The notes under the pieces are model-generated. The model saw nothing but the letters and a program-made list of their open reading frames with translations, was not told where the DNA came from and made no database searches. A program made the position numbers and the translations under genes. Source: Halorutilus salinus (GTDB lineage: Archaea > Halobacteriota > Halobacteria > Halobacteriales > Halorutilaceae). Taken from it: a stretch of 64,000 bases of DNA. Shown here piece by piece: positions 34,491 to 44,210 of this stretch; position 1 is the first letter of the stretch; every line of letters begins with the position of its first letter. The stretch lies in contig NZ_RKLV01000008.1 of assembly GCF_026242195.1 (NCBI RefSeq), positions 1-64,000 on the forward strand. Direction: 5' to 3'.

Positions 34491-35320
34491 GCTTCAAAAG
34501 ATACCTGAACGCGAAGGCGTCGGTCGAAAGGAGATCCCTCGACCCGACGGTGCTGAAAGAGGTGGAAGCTCTCATCAAGGGTCGCACCGAGCCTACGGTA
34601 CTCGAAGTCGGTGCGGGAACGGGTTCGATGCCTATACATCTCTCGGAGAAGGACGTGCTACCCGAAGGCACGAGTTACACGGCGCTCGACAAGGACGGCG
34701 AGGTTCTCGACGACGCACGCCGTCGTCTCTCCGAACACCGCCTTTCGGAGACGGGATCCGATGGAGCCGTAAACATCGACGGTACAGAGGTCGGGTTCGT
34801 GGAAGGCGATCTTTACGACGCGGACGGCGGTTACGATCTGGCTGTTGCGCACGCCGTTCTGGATCTCCTCCCGGTCGGTGAGGCTGTCGAGCATCTTCTC
34901 GACCTCTCAGAAGCCTTCTACTTCCCCGTCTGTTTCGACGGTGTGACGGCGTTTGAACCGACGTACGATGAGGGGTTCGACCGTCGTATAGAGGAAGCCT
35001 ACCACGCGACGATGGACGACCGCGCCGGAGCCAGCAGGACGGGGAGACGCGTATTCGGTGCTGTACGTGACTCCGGCGGAGCCGTAACCGCGGCGGCTTC
35101 GTCCGACTGGGTACTGTTTCCGGGTGAGGACGGGTACACGGAGGACGAGAGGTACATGCTACGGTATATCGTAGAGACGGTTGGCGACGCCGTCGAGGGT
35201 GCGCCTGAGATCGACGCGGACCGTCTACAGTCCTGGGTGGAGGACAGGCTCAGACGTATAGAAGACGAGGAGCTGGTCTATATCGCACACCAGATAGATC
35301 TTGCGGGTAGGTCGAACTGA
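34487..35320 (+). CDS. Class I SAM-dependent methyltransferase
   Basis: 277 residues. Overlaps the glycosyltransferase by four bases (ATGA). Motif I is TVLEVGAGTGSMPIHLSEKD, followed by an acidic SAM-ribose position (YTALDKDGEVLDDARRRLSE) and YDLAVAHAVLDLLPVGEAVE. The C-terminal ~100 residues (GASRTGRRVFGAVRDSGGAV, then ASSDWVLFPGEDGYTEDERY) look like a substrate domain. Fourth and last gene of the dehydrogenase-PTPS-GT4 operon. Acceptor unknown. Confidence 0.82.
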   Translation: MSFKRYLNAKASVERRSLDPTVLKEVEALIKGRTEPTVLEVGAGTGSMPIHLSEKDVLPEGTSYTALDKDGEVLDDARRRLSEHRLSETGSDGAVNIDGTEVGFVEGDLYDADGGYDLAVAHAVLDLLPVGEAVEHLLDLSEAFYFPVCFDGVTAFEPTYDEGFDRRIEEAYHATMDDRAGASRTGRRVFGAVRDSGGAVTAAASSDWVLFPGEDGYTEDERYMLRYIVETVGDAVEGAPEIDADRLQSWVEDRLRRIEDEELVYIAHQIDLAGRSN

Positions 35321-35348
35321 AGCCGTCCGGGGGTGACGGAGTCGAAGA

Positions 35349-36794
35349 CTACGCGGAGTCGGAGGTCGTTTCAGCCGCGGCTATATCCTCCGAACCGTCA
35401 CGTGTACGGACGTCGGAGAGCCAGTCACGGCGTCTGAACCTACGGTAGTTGGCGATCGCGGGGACGACGTACCCGACGACGAATGCGATGTACAGGCTCG
35501 TGACGCCGAGGGGTGTGAGAAGACCCGCGACAGCAACCGGGAGTGCGAACAGGTACTGTCCGACGAGCGACGCGGCGAAGGGCCAGCGTGTGTCGCCCGC
35601 ACCTAACAGACTACCCGTGATAGCACCGTTCGCGCCGAGTGCTACGGCGCTCACCGCCGCGACCCTTACGAAGACAGCCGCCTGCTGTACCTCGCTCGGC
35701 TCTGTGACAAAGAAAGAGGCTATCGGCTCCGCGAGAAGGAGAACGGCGACGGCGGCTGTACAGTACACGAGGACGGAGAGCCTCAGTATCGACGCACCGT
35801 ACCTAACGGCTTCCTCCGTGTTCCCCTCGCCAAGCTCCTGTCCGACTATGGCGCTCGAAGCCATAGCAAACCCCCAGTTGAAGCTACTGAGCAGACCTCT
35901 TATACGCCGTCCGACCTCGAAGCCAGCGACGACCACGGGTCCGAACGTGGAAGCCACCCACAAAAGAGGGAAGATGACGAGCATGTCGGCAACCTTCCTT
36001 CCGACGAACGGTAGTGAGACACCGAGTATCTGCTTCGCCGTCCGTATATCGGGCGCGACCGACGACATGGTCAAGGGTGTGGGGCACGGCTTCATACCGG
36101 GGAACGGGTAGTCGTGCCCGGTCATACCCCACGAAAGGACGACGGTGACGAAGGCTACCGACAGAAGGGTTCCGAGGGCTACGCCTACGATACCCATACC
36201 GAAGCCTAGGACGAAAGCCATGCTCAGAACGACGTTCAACACCGCACCCGCTACGCGCACGACCATCGGTGTGAACGTATCGCCGACGCCGGCGTACGTC
36301 CTGCTTCCCGTGAGGTTCAGGAACTCGAAGGCGAGTGCGGGTGCCACGACTGCGAGGTAGACGGCACCCGCTTCCGCAACAGCGGGTTCAGCATCGAAGA
36401 CGTTTACGAGCTGAGTTGCGAGAGCGACGTAGCCGAGAACGAAAGGCGAGACGGCGATCAGCGATATATAGATGCTCTGCGCAACGGCTGTCGAGGCTTC
36501 CTCCTTTTCGTCAGCGCCGTACCTTCTGGAGACGACGCTTACGGTGCCTCCCGCGAAGCCGAGACCGACGAACTTTGCGACCGACCAGTAGGCGAACGCG
36601 AAGGCGAGACCCGCGACGGCGTTGGTGCCGACCGCCCATCCCACGATAGCGACATCGACGGCGTGTTTCGACATTATCGAGAACCCCGTGACTATCCGAG
36701 GCCAAGCCAGATCCGTCGTGCGACGGAGACGGTCGGTGTCTATGACGCCCGCCCTTTCGAAGCCGGTCGCTACTGCTTCTCTTAGGCTCACCAC
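35349..36794 (-). CDS. MATE family efflux transporter
   Basis: About 481 residues with some twelve hydrophobic segments in two similar halves. Visible MATE features are WPRIVTGFSIMSKHAVDVAI at the N-terminus, FAGGTVSVVSRRYGADEKEE and ASSAIVGQELGEGNTEEAVR. MATE pumps use a cation gradient to export organic cations. The frame stays open to 36905, but the first part is arginine-rich and unlike the family; GTG at 36794 (or 36791) gives a typical N-terminus. The bases 36830-37050 show no convincing gene. Confidence 0.85.
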   Translation of the reverse strand: MVSLREAVATGFERAGVIDTDRLRRTTDLAWPRIVTGFSIMSKHAVDVAIVGWAVGTNAVAGLAFAFAYWSVAKFVGLGFAGGTVSVVSRRYGADEKEEASTAVAQSIYISLIAVSPFVLGYVALATQLVNVFDAEPAVAEAGAVYLAVVAPALAFEFLNLTGSRTYAGVGDTFTPMVVRVAGAVLNVVLSMAFVLGFGMGIVGVALGTLLSVAFVTVVLSWGMTGHDYPFPGMKPCPTPLTMSSVAPDIRTAKQILGVSLPFVGRKVADMLVIFPLLWVASTFGPVVVAGFEVGRRIRGLLSSFNWGFAMASSAIVGQELGEGNTEEAVRYGASILRLSVLVYCTAAVAVLLLAEPIASFFVTEPSEVQQAAVFVRVAAVSAVALGANGAITGSLLGAGDTRWPFAASLVGQYLFALPVAVAGLLTPLGVTSLYIAFVVGYVVPAIANYRRFRRRDWLSDVRTRDGSEDIAAAETTSDSA

Positions 36795-37057
36795 GTTTAC
36801 TCGGATCCCGTCCGCTGTATCTTCGACCGTATATGGCGCGCGTGCGGTCTGACAGCCGTCGTGTCGGGTTGGCTCACGACATCGGCGTCGGTATCGCCGA
36901 AACACCGAAGAAGTACCGTCATACGTGGGTTACGTCCCACGCGGGTAAGTATATGTCCGTTCGTCAAGCCGTCGTTTCGGGAGCCATCGGAACCGACGCA
37001 GTTCCTCGGCTTCGTACCGCCCGGTAGATACATTCCGTGCGGGCGCGTACATCACGT

Positions 37058-37390
37058 ATGCCTCAGGTAAGCTTCGAGGATACCGACGGTAACGTCGAAA
37101 AGGTGGTGTGCGAGGAGGGCGAGAACCTCCGTGACGTTCTGCTCAGAAACGACCTGTCGCCCCACAACATACCGACGGCGGTATCGTGCCACGGTCTCGG
37201 GACGTGCGCCACGTGTTCGGTCGAGGTCGTAGAAGGAGACTTGGGCGAACCGTCCGTACGCGAAAGTCTGAGGCTGGGTGCGCCTGTGCTGTCACCCGAT
37301 CTCGACGTGCGCCTCGCGTGCAGGACGGAGGTTACGGAGGACGTACACGTACGTGTCCCCGAAGGCGTCTGGGGTCGGGAAGACGGCTGA
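37058..37390 (+). CDS. 2Fe-2S ferredoxin-like protein
   Basis: 110 residues, ATG 37058. The [2Fe-2S] cysteine pattern is SCHGLGTCATC followed by LACRTEV, matching C-x5-C-x2-C...C of plant-type ferredoxin domains. The N-terminus is short (MPQVSFEDTDGNVEKVVCEE) without the halobacterial insertion seen in the ferredoxin at 50251. It would carry single electrons for an unidentified partner. The first three Cys are in order, so it should bind a cluster. Confidence 0.8.
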   Translation: MPQVSFEDTDGNVEKVVCEEGENLRDVLLRNDLSPHNIPTAVSCHGLGTCATCSVEVVEGDLGEPSVRESLRLGAPVLSPDLDVRLACRTEVTEDVHVRVPEGVWGREDG

Positions 37391-37508
37391 GGTTGCGAAG
37401 GCGAAGGATGCGCGAAACGTCGCGGGTCGGGGGTGTCGAGACGGGCGTAGATCGGACGCGCCGGTGCCCTACCTAAACGGATATCCGTACGGAGGACGTT
37501 GTCCTTGT

Positions 37509-38123
37509 ATGGAGACGGTTACAAGGTCTTCCGCCATAGAGCGTTACGACGACGAGGCACCCGACGGCGAAGAGCTGGAGACGGCTACGTTCGCGCTCGG
37601 CTGTTTCTGGGGTCCCGATTCGGAGTTCGGCTCCCTCGAAGGCGTCTACAGGACGCGCGTCGGCTACGCGGGGGGTACGAAGAAGGATCCGACGTACACG
37701 AACCTCGGCGACCATACGGAGACAGTACGTGTCGGGTACGCACCCGACGAGGTTTCGTACGAGGATCTTCTGCGTACGATCTTCGACAGCCACGACCATA
37801 CGAGGAGGGTTCGTAAGAGACAGTACCAGAACGCGGTCTTCGTGTCCGACGAGGAGCAACGTGAGGCTGTCCGCCGCCATCTCGGATCCATGGGCGTCAG
37901 CCCCGAAACGGTTGAGACGAGGATAGAAGCCGTCGATCGGTTCTACAATGCCGAAGAGTACCATCAAAAGTACAACCTAAGATCGAGGGACGCGGTAGCC
38001 GGCGCTTTCGAAAGAGCCGGGTATACGGACGAGGAGATCAGGGACTCACCCGCCGCCGCCAAGCTAAACGGGTACGCCGGGGGACACGGTGCGCCCGATG
38101 CTCTTCTCGTAGACGAAGACTGA
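37509..38123 (+). CDS. msrA: Peptide-methionine (S)-S-oxide reductase
   Basis: 204 residues from ATG 37509; the open frame extends upstream but that part does not look like the family. The active-site motif is FALGCFWGPDSEFGSLEGVY with catalytic Cys at about residue 32. RVGYAGGTKKDPTYTNLGDH and RFYNAEEYHQKY are also standard MsrA blocks. MsrA reduces methionine-S-sulfoxide in oxidised proteins. No resolving Cys is present near the C-terminus, so reduction presumably relies on external thiols. Ends GGHGAPDALLVDED, a normal acidic tail. Confidence 0.9.
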   Translation: METVTRSSAIERYDDEAPDGEELETATFALGCFWGPDSEFGSLEGVYRTRVGYAGGTKKDPTYTNLGDHTETVRVGYAPDEVSYEDLLRTIFDSHDHTRRVRKRQYQNAVFVSDEEQREAVRRHLGSMGVSPETVETRIEAVDRFYNAEEYHQKYNLRSRDAVAGAFERAGYTDEEIRDSPAAAKLNGYAGGHGAPDALLVDED

Positions 38124-38248
38124 CAGGGGGCACCGTTTCTGTGGGGAGGTCACGGAGGCACGTACATCGACAGGTTGGCTGACGGGGCGACGCGCCTCTG
38201 CTGTACGTCCTTCTGAAGCCTTATTCGGCTCCGGAACGTACCTTTGGC

Positions 38249-40183
38249 GTGGATATCTCACCCGAACCCGACGAGGAGCCTTTTGAGGAACAGCGCGCAC
38301 GTACGGGGAACGCTATGAAACGTCTGTTCATCGAGTACGGGAGTCCGAACGCAGGGAAGGCGGTGGTCGGTGTGGTCGCGTCCGTCTTCTCGCGTCTTCT
38401 CGATCTCCTTCCGCCTCTGCTCCTCGGTGTAGCCATAGACTCCATCTTTCTCAACGAACGCGGCTTCTCCCTCTGGCTAGTACCCGACGCGTGGCTCCCG
38501 GACAGCCCCACGGGACAGTTCTGGCTGATCTCGGGTCTCATCGCGGCTTCCTTCGCGCTCGCGGCGGCGTTCCACTGGACGCGTAACTGGGGCTTCAACG
38601 CATTCGCACAACGTATACAGCACTCCGTAAGGACAGACACATACGACAAGATGCAGAGGCTCAACATGGGCTTCTTCGCCGACAAACAGACGGGCGAACT
38701 CATGTCGATACTCTCGAACGACGTCAACCGTCTCGAACGTTTCCTCAACGACGGTCTCAACTCCTTCCTACGTCTCGTCGTCATGGTCATCGGCATCGGT
38801 GGTATTCTGGCGTACTACAACTGGCAGTTGGCGCTCGTCGCACTTCTTCCCGTTCCGCTCATCGTGATCTTCACCTACTTCTTCATACGGACGATACAGC
38901 CCAAGTACGCACGCGTCCGGTCGTCGGTCGGACAGGTAAACTCACGTCTGGAGAACAACCTCGGCGGTATACAGGTGATAAAGTCGTCGAATACCGAGGG
39001 TTACGAGTCCGAACGCGTCGAGGATGCGAGCGGTGAGTACCTCGACGCCAACTGGGACGCAATACGGACACGTATAAGATTCTTCCCCGGTCTGCGTCTC
39101 CTCTCCGGCTTCGGCTTCGCCGTCACGTTCGTCGTCGGCGGTCTCTGGGTCTTCAACGAAGCCCCGCCGGGTCCTCTGTCGGGTGAACTGTCGGTCGGCA
39201 CGTTCGTCGTCTTCATACTGTACACACAGAGGTTTATCTGGCCTGTCGCACAGTTCGGACAGATAATCAACATATACCAGCGCGCCTACGCGAGCGCCGA
39301 ACGCGTCTTCGGTCTCATGGACGAACCCGACGCAGTCGACGAGACGGAGGACGCCGACGAACTCGTCGTCGACGACGGATCTGTCGAATACGACAACGTT
39401 ACGTTCGGCTACGGAGACGAGAAGGTGCTCGAAGACGTGTCTTTGGAGGCTGACGGAGGGGAGACTGTCGCTGTCGTGGGACCCACGGGCGCAGGGAAGT
39501 CGACGCTTCTGAAGCTACTCCTCAGGCTGTACGATGTGAATAAAGGCGCTGTCAGGATCGACGGGAACGACGTGCGCGGTGTCACCCTTTCGAGCCTCAG
39601 GCGGAAGATAGGCTACGTCTCTCAGGAGACCTTCCTTTTCCACGGCACCGTCCGTGAGAACATAGCCTACGGCTGTCTCGGAGACAACGGGGAGCCACCG
39701 AGGGACGAGGAGATAGAGGAGGCGGCGCGCGCCGCCGAGGCACACGGGTTCGTTCAGGATCTGCCCGACGGTTACGAGACCACCGTCGGCGAGCGCGGCG
39801 TGAAGCTCTCAGGCGGACAGCGTCAACGTATCGCCGTCGCACGCGCGTTCCTCCGCGACCCCGAGATACTCGTCCTCGACGAGGCGACAAGCGATGTCGA
39901 CACCGAGACGGAGATGCTTATACAGCGCTCACTCGACAGGCTCACAGAGGATCGCACCACCTTCGTGATAGCACACCGTCTCTCTACGGTCAAGGACGCC
40001 GACGAAATCGTCGTCTTGGAGGACGGAAAGGTCGTCGAACGCGGAGGGCATGACGAACTCGTCTCGCGCGACGGTCTGTACGGTAAGCTCTGGGGCGTAC
40101 AGGCGGGCGAGATACAGGGGCTTCCCGAAGAGTTCGTCGATAGGGCGAAAAGGAGGCGTGCTGAGGTCGACACCGACGACTGA
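38249..40183 (+). CDS. ABC transporter, fused membrane and ATPase domains (exporter type)
   Basis: 644 residues. Six membrane helices lie in residues ~35-310 (for example VVGVVASVFSRLLDLLPPLL; LVVMVIGIGGILAYYNWQLA). The ATPase domain has Walker A GPTGAGKSTLLKLLLRLYDV, Q-loop YVSQETFLFHGTV, signature LSGGQRQRIAVARAFLRDPE, Walker B ILVLDEATSDVDTET and the H-loop IAHRLSTVK. A half-transporter that would act as a homodimer. GTG 38249 is chosen because GCCTTATTC lies about 26 bases upstream; an ATG at 38315 is the alternative. Substrate cannot be predicted. Confidence 0.9.
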   Translation: MDISPEPDEEPFEEQRARTGNAMKRLFIEYGSPNAGKAVVGVVASVFSRLLDLLPPLLLGVAIDSIFLNERGFSLWLVPDAWLPDSPTGQFWLISGLIAASFALAAAFHWTRNWGFNAFAQRIQHSVRTDTYDKMQRLNMGFFADKQTGELMSILSNDVNRLERFLNDGLNSFLRLVVMVIGIGGILAYYNWQLALVALLPVPLIVIFTYFFIRTIQPKYARVRSSVGQVNSRLENNLGGIQVIKSSNTEGYESERVEDASGEYLDANWDAIRTRIRFFPGLRLLSGFGFAVTFVVGGLWVFNEAPPGPLSGELSVGTFVVFILYTQRFIWPVAQFGQIINIYQRAYASAERVFGLMDEPDAVDETEDADELVVDDGSVEYDNVTFGYGDEKVLEDVSLEADGGETVAVVGPTGAGKSTLLKLLLRLYDVNKGAVRIDGNDVRGVTLSSLRRKIGYVSQETFLFHGTVRENIAYGCLGDNGEPPRDEEIEEAARAAEAHGFVQDLPDGYETTVGERGVKLSGGQRQRIAVARAFLRDPEILVLDEATSDVDTETEMLIQRSLDRLTEDRTTFVIAHRLSTVKDADEIVVLEDGKVVERGGHDELVSRDGLYGKLWGVQAGEIQGLPEEFVDRAKRRRAEVDTDD

Positions 40184-40225
40184 TACGGCGAAAGGCGTAG
40201 ACGCAACGAGGAGTGAACCGTTCCG

Positions 40226-41662
40226 TCACCCGTCGGCTTTTATCGCATGAACGGGTCTCAGGCTATCGACAACCTCAGCGGTTTCGTCTATTCTTTCGAG
40301 CACCACATCAGCGTCCTTGTACGCCCCCGGACATTCGTCAAGCGTCTCCTCCTTGACCGATGTGGAGAAAACGCCTTCCATCGAACGTTCGAAGGAGTCC
40401 AGATCGAACTCGTCGTGCGCCCATCTCCTTGAACCACGTCTTCCCGAACCGTGCGGTGCGCTACTGTTCCAGTCGTCGTTTCCCTTGCCCTCCACTATCA
40501 CCGAACCTCTCGACATGTCGAACGGTATCACGCCTCTTTCGCCCTCGTGTACGCTTGTAGCGCCCTTACGTATAACGAGGTCGTCGAAGTCGATGTAGTT
40601 GTGGGTCGAGTTTATCGTGTCCCGAACCTCACCGTCCAACACCTCCGCGACGGCGTCGCAGATCAGACGCCGGTTCTCCTCGGCGTACGTCTGCGCGAAG
40701 ACCATATCGACGAGGTAGCCCTCGCGCTCGTCGCCCTCCAGATAGTCCAACGGGCTTCCGTCGGCGTTCTCGACGGCGTACTCCGAGATAGATACGAGCT
40801 GACCGTGTACCTCGTCTATCCGCTCCGGCTCTCCCTCGTGAATATCCCTGACCGACTCCATATCCTTCCAGTCCTCCCCCTTGCCACCCAGTACCCAGTT
40901 GAGTAGTTCGTCGTCGGATACCTCGTCGAGGTCAAACTTGTAGTATCTTGGGTCGACGCCTTCGAGCCTTTCCCTGATTACGTCGGGTCTGTCGTCACAC
41001 GCCTCGTGGGCGCGTTCCTGCCAGTACTCGGCTATACTCAGACCGATACCTCTCGAACCCGAATGTACAACCACCCAGTGCTCGCCCGTCTCGGAGGATT
41101 CGGATACCTCGATGAAATGGTTACCGCCGCCGAGCGTACCCAGCGAGTAGATCACGCGGCTGACGCTCTCGCCGACGCGCTCACATAGGTTCATGAAGTA
41201 CCCCTTGCCGTATCCGGGTGACTCTATACCGATACCGAGCGCCTCGTCCAACGACGACAGCTTTCTTTCGCAGTCGTCCCACGGGAAGTCGTCGACCAGA
41301 TGGTAGCCGTGGTCGAACCCTCTGTCACCGAAGGTTTCCCTGCCCATCGGAACCCTCTCGCGTATACGGCTGTCTATCTCTTCGGCGTCTTCTCGTGACC
41401 ATACCCCCTTGCCGAGGCTGTACGCCGTCATTCCACAACCGATGTCGACACCGACGGTGTTCGGAGGGACGCGGTTTCCGAGAGGCATCGTGAAGCCTAC
41501 GACAGTACCCGCCCCTTTGTGTGCGTCGGGCATTATCCTCACGTCGTTCCGGAACGCCTCGTGGTCGACTATCTCCTCGATCTGTTCTACTGTCGCCTCG
41601 TCGACCTCGTCGGTCTTTACGTCCGCGCTCGTGTACTCGCCCTCTATCTCTAACCCCGACAT
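40226..41662 (-). CDS. rtcB: RNA-splicing ligase RtcB
   Basis: 478 residues, standard length with no intein. Conserved blocks: RIMPDAHKGAGTVVGFTMPL, the metal-binding NTVGVDIGCGMTAYSLGKG (Cys ~76), LGTLGGGNHFIEV, HSGSRGIGLSIAE and SAPHGSGRRGSRRWA (the HGxGR block of RtcB). Joins tRNA exons after splicing using GTP and Mn2+. It often requires Archease, which is not seen nearby. A TATA-like GGGTTTAGG about 25 bases upstream supports ATG 41662. Confidence 0.92.
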   Translation of the reverse strand: MSGLEIEGEYTSADVKTDEVDEATVEQIEEIVDHEAFRNDVRIMPDAHKGAGTVVGFTMPLGNRVPPNTVGVDIGCGMTAYSLGKGVWSREDAEEIDSRIRERVPMGRETFGDRGFDHGYHLVDDFPWDDCERKLSSLDEALGIGIESPGYGKGYFMNLCERVGESVSRVIYSLGTLGGGNHFIEVSESSETGEHWVVVHSGSRGIGLSIAEYWQERAHEACDDRPDVIRERLEGVDPRYYKFDLDEVSDDELLNWVLGGKGEDWKDMESVRDIHEGEPERIDEVHGQLVSISEYAVENADGSPLDYLEGDEREGYLVDMVFAQTYAEENRRLICDAVAEVLDGEVRDTINSTHNYIDFDDLVIRKGATSVHEGERGVIPFDMSRGSVIVEGKGNDDWNSSAPHGSGRRGSRRWAHDEFDLDSFERSMEGVFSTSVKEETLDECPGAYKDADVVLERIDETAEVVDSLRPVHAIKADG

Positions 41663-41995
41663 TACAGTCTCACGCGTCTACCTAAACCCTCCTACAGCAT
41701 ATACGCTTCGTCGGGAGGGCAGAGAGGTTTTCCCTTGCGCTCTTCCTCGGAGGTAGTACCCACGAGTGCCTCCGTTCCCACTGTTCGGTGGTACAGAGCC
41801 TGAGTGCGGTTCAGAAAGCCCCCATCGGATGGCGGTGTTCGGATAAGCTTCCAAGCCGGTGGGTGCTGTATTTCTGTCGTCCCCACCCGTTCAGTATCCC
41901 GATACGGCTCCCGGAAGTAGGCTGAGGATCTCGCGTGACGGACAGGAATATCCGGAAGATCCGTCTGCTGAGAACTGACGAGTCGTCTGTCGTTC
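41663..41995. other. 333-base intergenic region, no gene supported
   Basis: It holds the rtcB promoter (about 41680-41690) and, further on, an open frame on the minus strand that runs into the tRNA and shows no family pattern. I see no hairpin, repeat or RNA gene beyond the tRNA that follows. Confidence 0.5.
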
Positions 41996-42067
41996 GCCCG
42001 GAGCGGGATTTGAACCCGCGTCACAACCGTGACAGGGTTGTATGATGGGCCCCTACACCATCCGGGC
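41996..42067 (-). tRNA. tRNA-Asp (GTC)
   Basis: The minus strand begins GCCCGGA and ends TCCGGGC, a 7-bp acceptor stem. The T arm is GCGGG-TTCAAAT-CCCGC. The anticodon loop CTGTCAC presents GTC, giving Asp. Length 72, no intron, and the 3' CCA is not encoded, as usual in haloarchaea. Confidence 0.92.
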
Positions 42068-42169
42068 TTGCGCTTATTCGTAGCACCACCCGCCGTATAA
42101 CTCTTACTAACTTCGCCCTACACCGCCGGGATCCCGAAGTCAGTTATACGGGGAGCGTTAACTCCGTCC

Positions 42170-44170
42170 ATGAAGCTATCCGACGACGACCACGCGCTCG
42201 TCGAGGAACGTCTCGGGCGTCCGCCCAACCGTGTCGAGGAGGCTCTTTTCGTCAACCTCTGGAGCGAGCACTGCGCCTACCGGTCGTCACGTCCCGTTAT
42301 CGCCGATCTGCCGACCGAGGGCGAGGATGTCGTGATAGGTCCGGGCGACGACGCCGCTGTCGTAGGGTACGACGAAGACCACGTCCTCGCCGTCGGTATG
42401 GAGAGCCATAACCATCCGTCGTACGTCGACCCCTACGACGGCGCGGCGACGGGCGTCGGCGGCATCGTGCGCGACATACTCTCGATGGGCGCGCGCCCTA
42501 TCGCGCTTCTCGACACCATATACTTCGGCGGGTTCGACCGCGAGAAGGCGCGTTACCTGTTCGAGGGCGTCGTCGAGGGTATCGGCGACTACGGAAACTC
42601 GATCGGCGTCCCGACCGTCGGCGGACAGACCTACTTCGACGAGTCGTACAACGGAAACCCGTTGGTCAACGTCGTCTGTGTCGGCTTGGCGAGTGAGGAC
42701 GAACTCCTGACCGCCGATCTGAAGGGGGAAGGCAACGCTCTCGTACTCGTCGGTAACGCGAGCGGGCGCGACGGTCTCGGAGGCGCTTCTTTCGCGTCCG
42801 AGGATCTGAGCGAGGACGCCGAGAGCGAGGATCGACCCGCGGTACAGGTCGGTGACCCGTACACGGAGAAGCTTCTCATAGATGCGACGTTGGAGATACG
42901 TGAGTACGCGAAGGCGGCGCGCGACCTCGGCGCGGCGGGTCTCGCGGGCGCTTCTTCGGAGATGGCGGCGAAGGGCGAACGCGGCGTCCGTCTCGATCTC
43001 AACGACGTGCATCTACGCGAACCGCTCAACGCTCTCGAAATACTCCTGAGCGAGTCACAGGAACGTATGCTGTTCGAGGTCGAACCCGACGATATCGAGA
43101 CGGTTCTGGGTATCGCCGACAGGTACGACCTCGAAGCGAGCCTTATAGGAGAGGTGACCGATGAGGGCTTCGTCGCCCAACACGAGGGCGAAACCGTCGT
43201 CGACCTACCGCCGGGGTTCCTCGCAGACGGTGCACCCACACACGACCTCGAACGCAAGGAGCCTGACGAATCCGAACCGCCAGCACCGTACGAGGAGACG
43301 CACGACGGTCTGCTCGACGCGCTCGCCGACCCCAACAACGCGTCGAAGGAATGGGTGTACAGGCAGTACGACCACGAGGTTGGGACACGGACGGTCGTAA
43401 AGCCCGGCGACGACGCGTCGGTGCTACATATCGGCGACGGCGGTCTTGCGCTCTCGGCGGGATGCGACTCCGAACGCGTCTCTGCGCGCCCGTACGAGGG
43501 TGGCTACGAAACCGTCGTAGAGAACGTCGCCAACCTCGCCGCAAAGGGAGCGCGTCCGGTCGCGCTCGTCGACTGCCTCAACTTCGGCAACCCGGAACGC
43601 CCGGAGGTCTACGGCGAGTTCGCCGACGCCGTGCGCGGAATGGGAGACGGAGCGCGCGATATAGGTGTGCCTTTTGTGGGCGGCAACGTCTCGCTCTACA
43701 ACGAGAGCGAGGAGTTCGGTACGGCGGTCAACCCCACGCCGAGCGTCGGCGCCCTTGGTGTCGCCGACGATCCCGACTCCCCGCGTGCGACCGTCGACGG
43801 CGTCGGCGTAGGAACGCCGCTCGTCGTACTCGATGCGACCGACGAGCCTTCGGCGTTGAGCCGTATGGCAGAGGATATCGCAGAGGGAGCGGAGGCGGCG
43901 CACGACGTATCCACCGGGGGCGTCGCCGTCGCACTCGCCGAGATGGTAGGCGAGAACGGCGTGCGCGCGGAGACGGACGCACCGTTCGACGCACAACCCG
44001 GACGCGTCGTGGTCGCGGGCGACCCCGACAGCTTCGACGGTACGTACGAAACAGGACGTATCGGCGAGGTCACCGACGGGGGCTTGACGGTTGAACTCGA
44101 CGACCGAACCGTCGAACTGTCGCGCGACGAGATAGACGAGGCACGTTCGGCGCTCGAAGACGCGATGTAG
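42170..44170 (+). CDS. purL: Phosphoribosylformylglycinamidine synthase subunit PurL
   Basis: 666 residues, small-type PurL that needs PurS and PurQ. Uses ATP and glutamine-derived ammonia to convert FGAR to FGAM in purine synthesis. Seen: [16 protein letters not shown] near the N-terminus (active-site His), [60 protein letters not shown] and, in the second half, the matching [17 protein letters not shown] and the ATP-binding [14 protein letters not shown]. Slightly shorter than many relatives. A TATA-like GTTATACGG lies about 25 bases upstream. purS and purQ are not in the window. Confidence 0.93.
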   Translation: MKLSDDDHALVEERLGRPPNRVEEALFVNLWSEHCAYRSSRPVIADLPTEGEDVVIGPGDDAAVVGYDEDHVLAVGMESHNHPSYVDPYDGAATGVGGIVRDILSMGARPIALLDTIYFGGFDREKARYLFEGVVEGIGDYGNSIGVPTVGGQTYFDESYNGNPLVNVVCVGLASEDELLTADLKGEGNALVLVGNASGRDGLGGASFASEDLSEDAESEDRPAVQVGDPYTEKLLIDATLEIREYAKAARDLGAAGLAGASSEMAAKGERGVRLDLNDVHLREPLNALEILLSESQERMLFEVEPDDIETVLGIADRYDLEASLIGEVTDEGFVAQHEGETVVDLPPGFLADGAPTHDLERKEPDESEPPAPYEETHDGLLDALADPNNASKEWVYRQYDHEVGTRTVVKPGDDASVLHIGDGGLALSAGCDSERVSARPYEGGYETVVENVANLAAKGARPVALVDCLNFGNPERPEVYGEFADAVRGMGDGARDIGVPFVGGNVSLYNESEEFGTAVNPTPSVGALGVADDPDSPRATVDGVGVGTPLVVLDATDEPSALSRMAEDIAEGAEAAHDVSTGGVAVALAEMVGENGVRAETDAPFDAQPGRVVVAGDPDSFDGTYETGRIGEVTDGGLTVELDDRTVELSRDEIDEARSALEDAM

Positions 44171-44210
44171 GGGTAATTTTTAATACCGTCGCTCTACGAA
44201 CCGTGAACAG

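Noticed and set aside
36833-37027. 64-residue frame between MATE and ferredoxin genes
   Set aside because: Arginine-rich, no promoter in the right place and no recognised pattern; probably non-coding.
41692-42024. 110-residue open frame on the minus strand beside tRNA-Asp
   Set aside because: It runs into the tRNA gene, has no family pattern and lacks the acidic bias of proteins in this organism.
42287-43338. Long minus-strand frames opposite purL
   Set aside because: Antisense reading of GAC/GTC-rich codons; purL is unambiguous on the plus strand.
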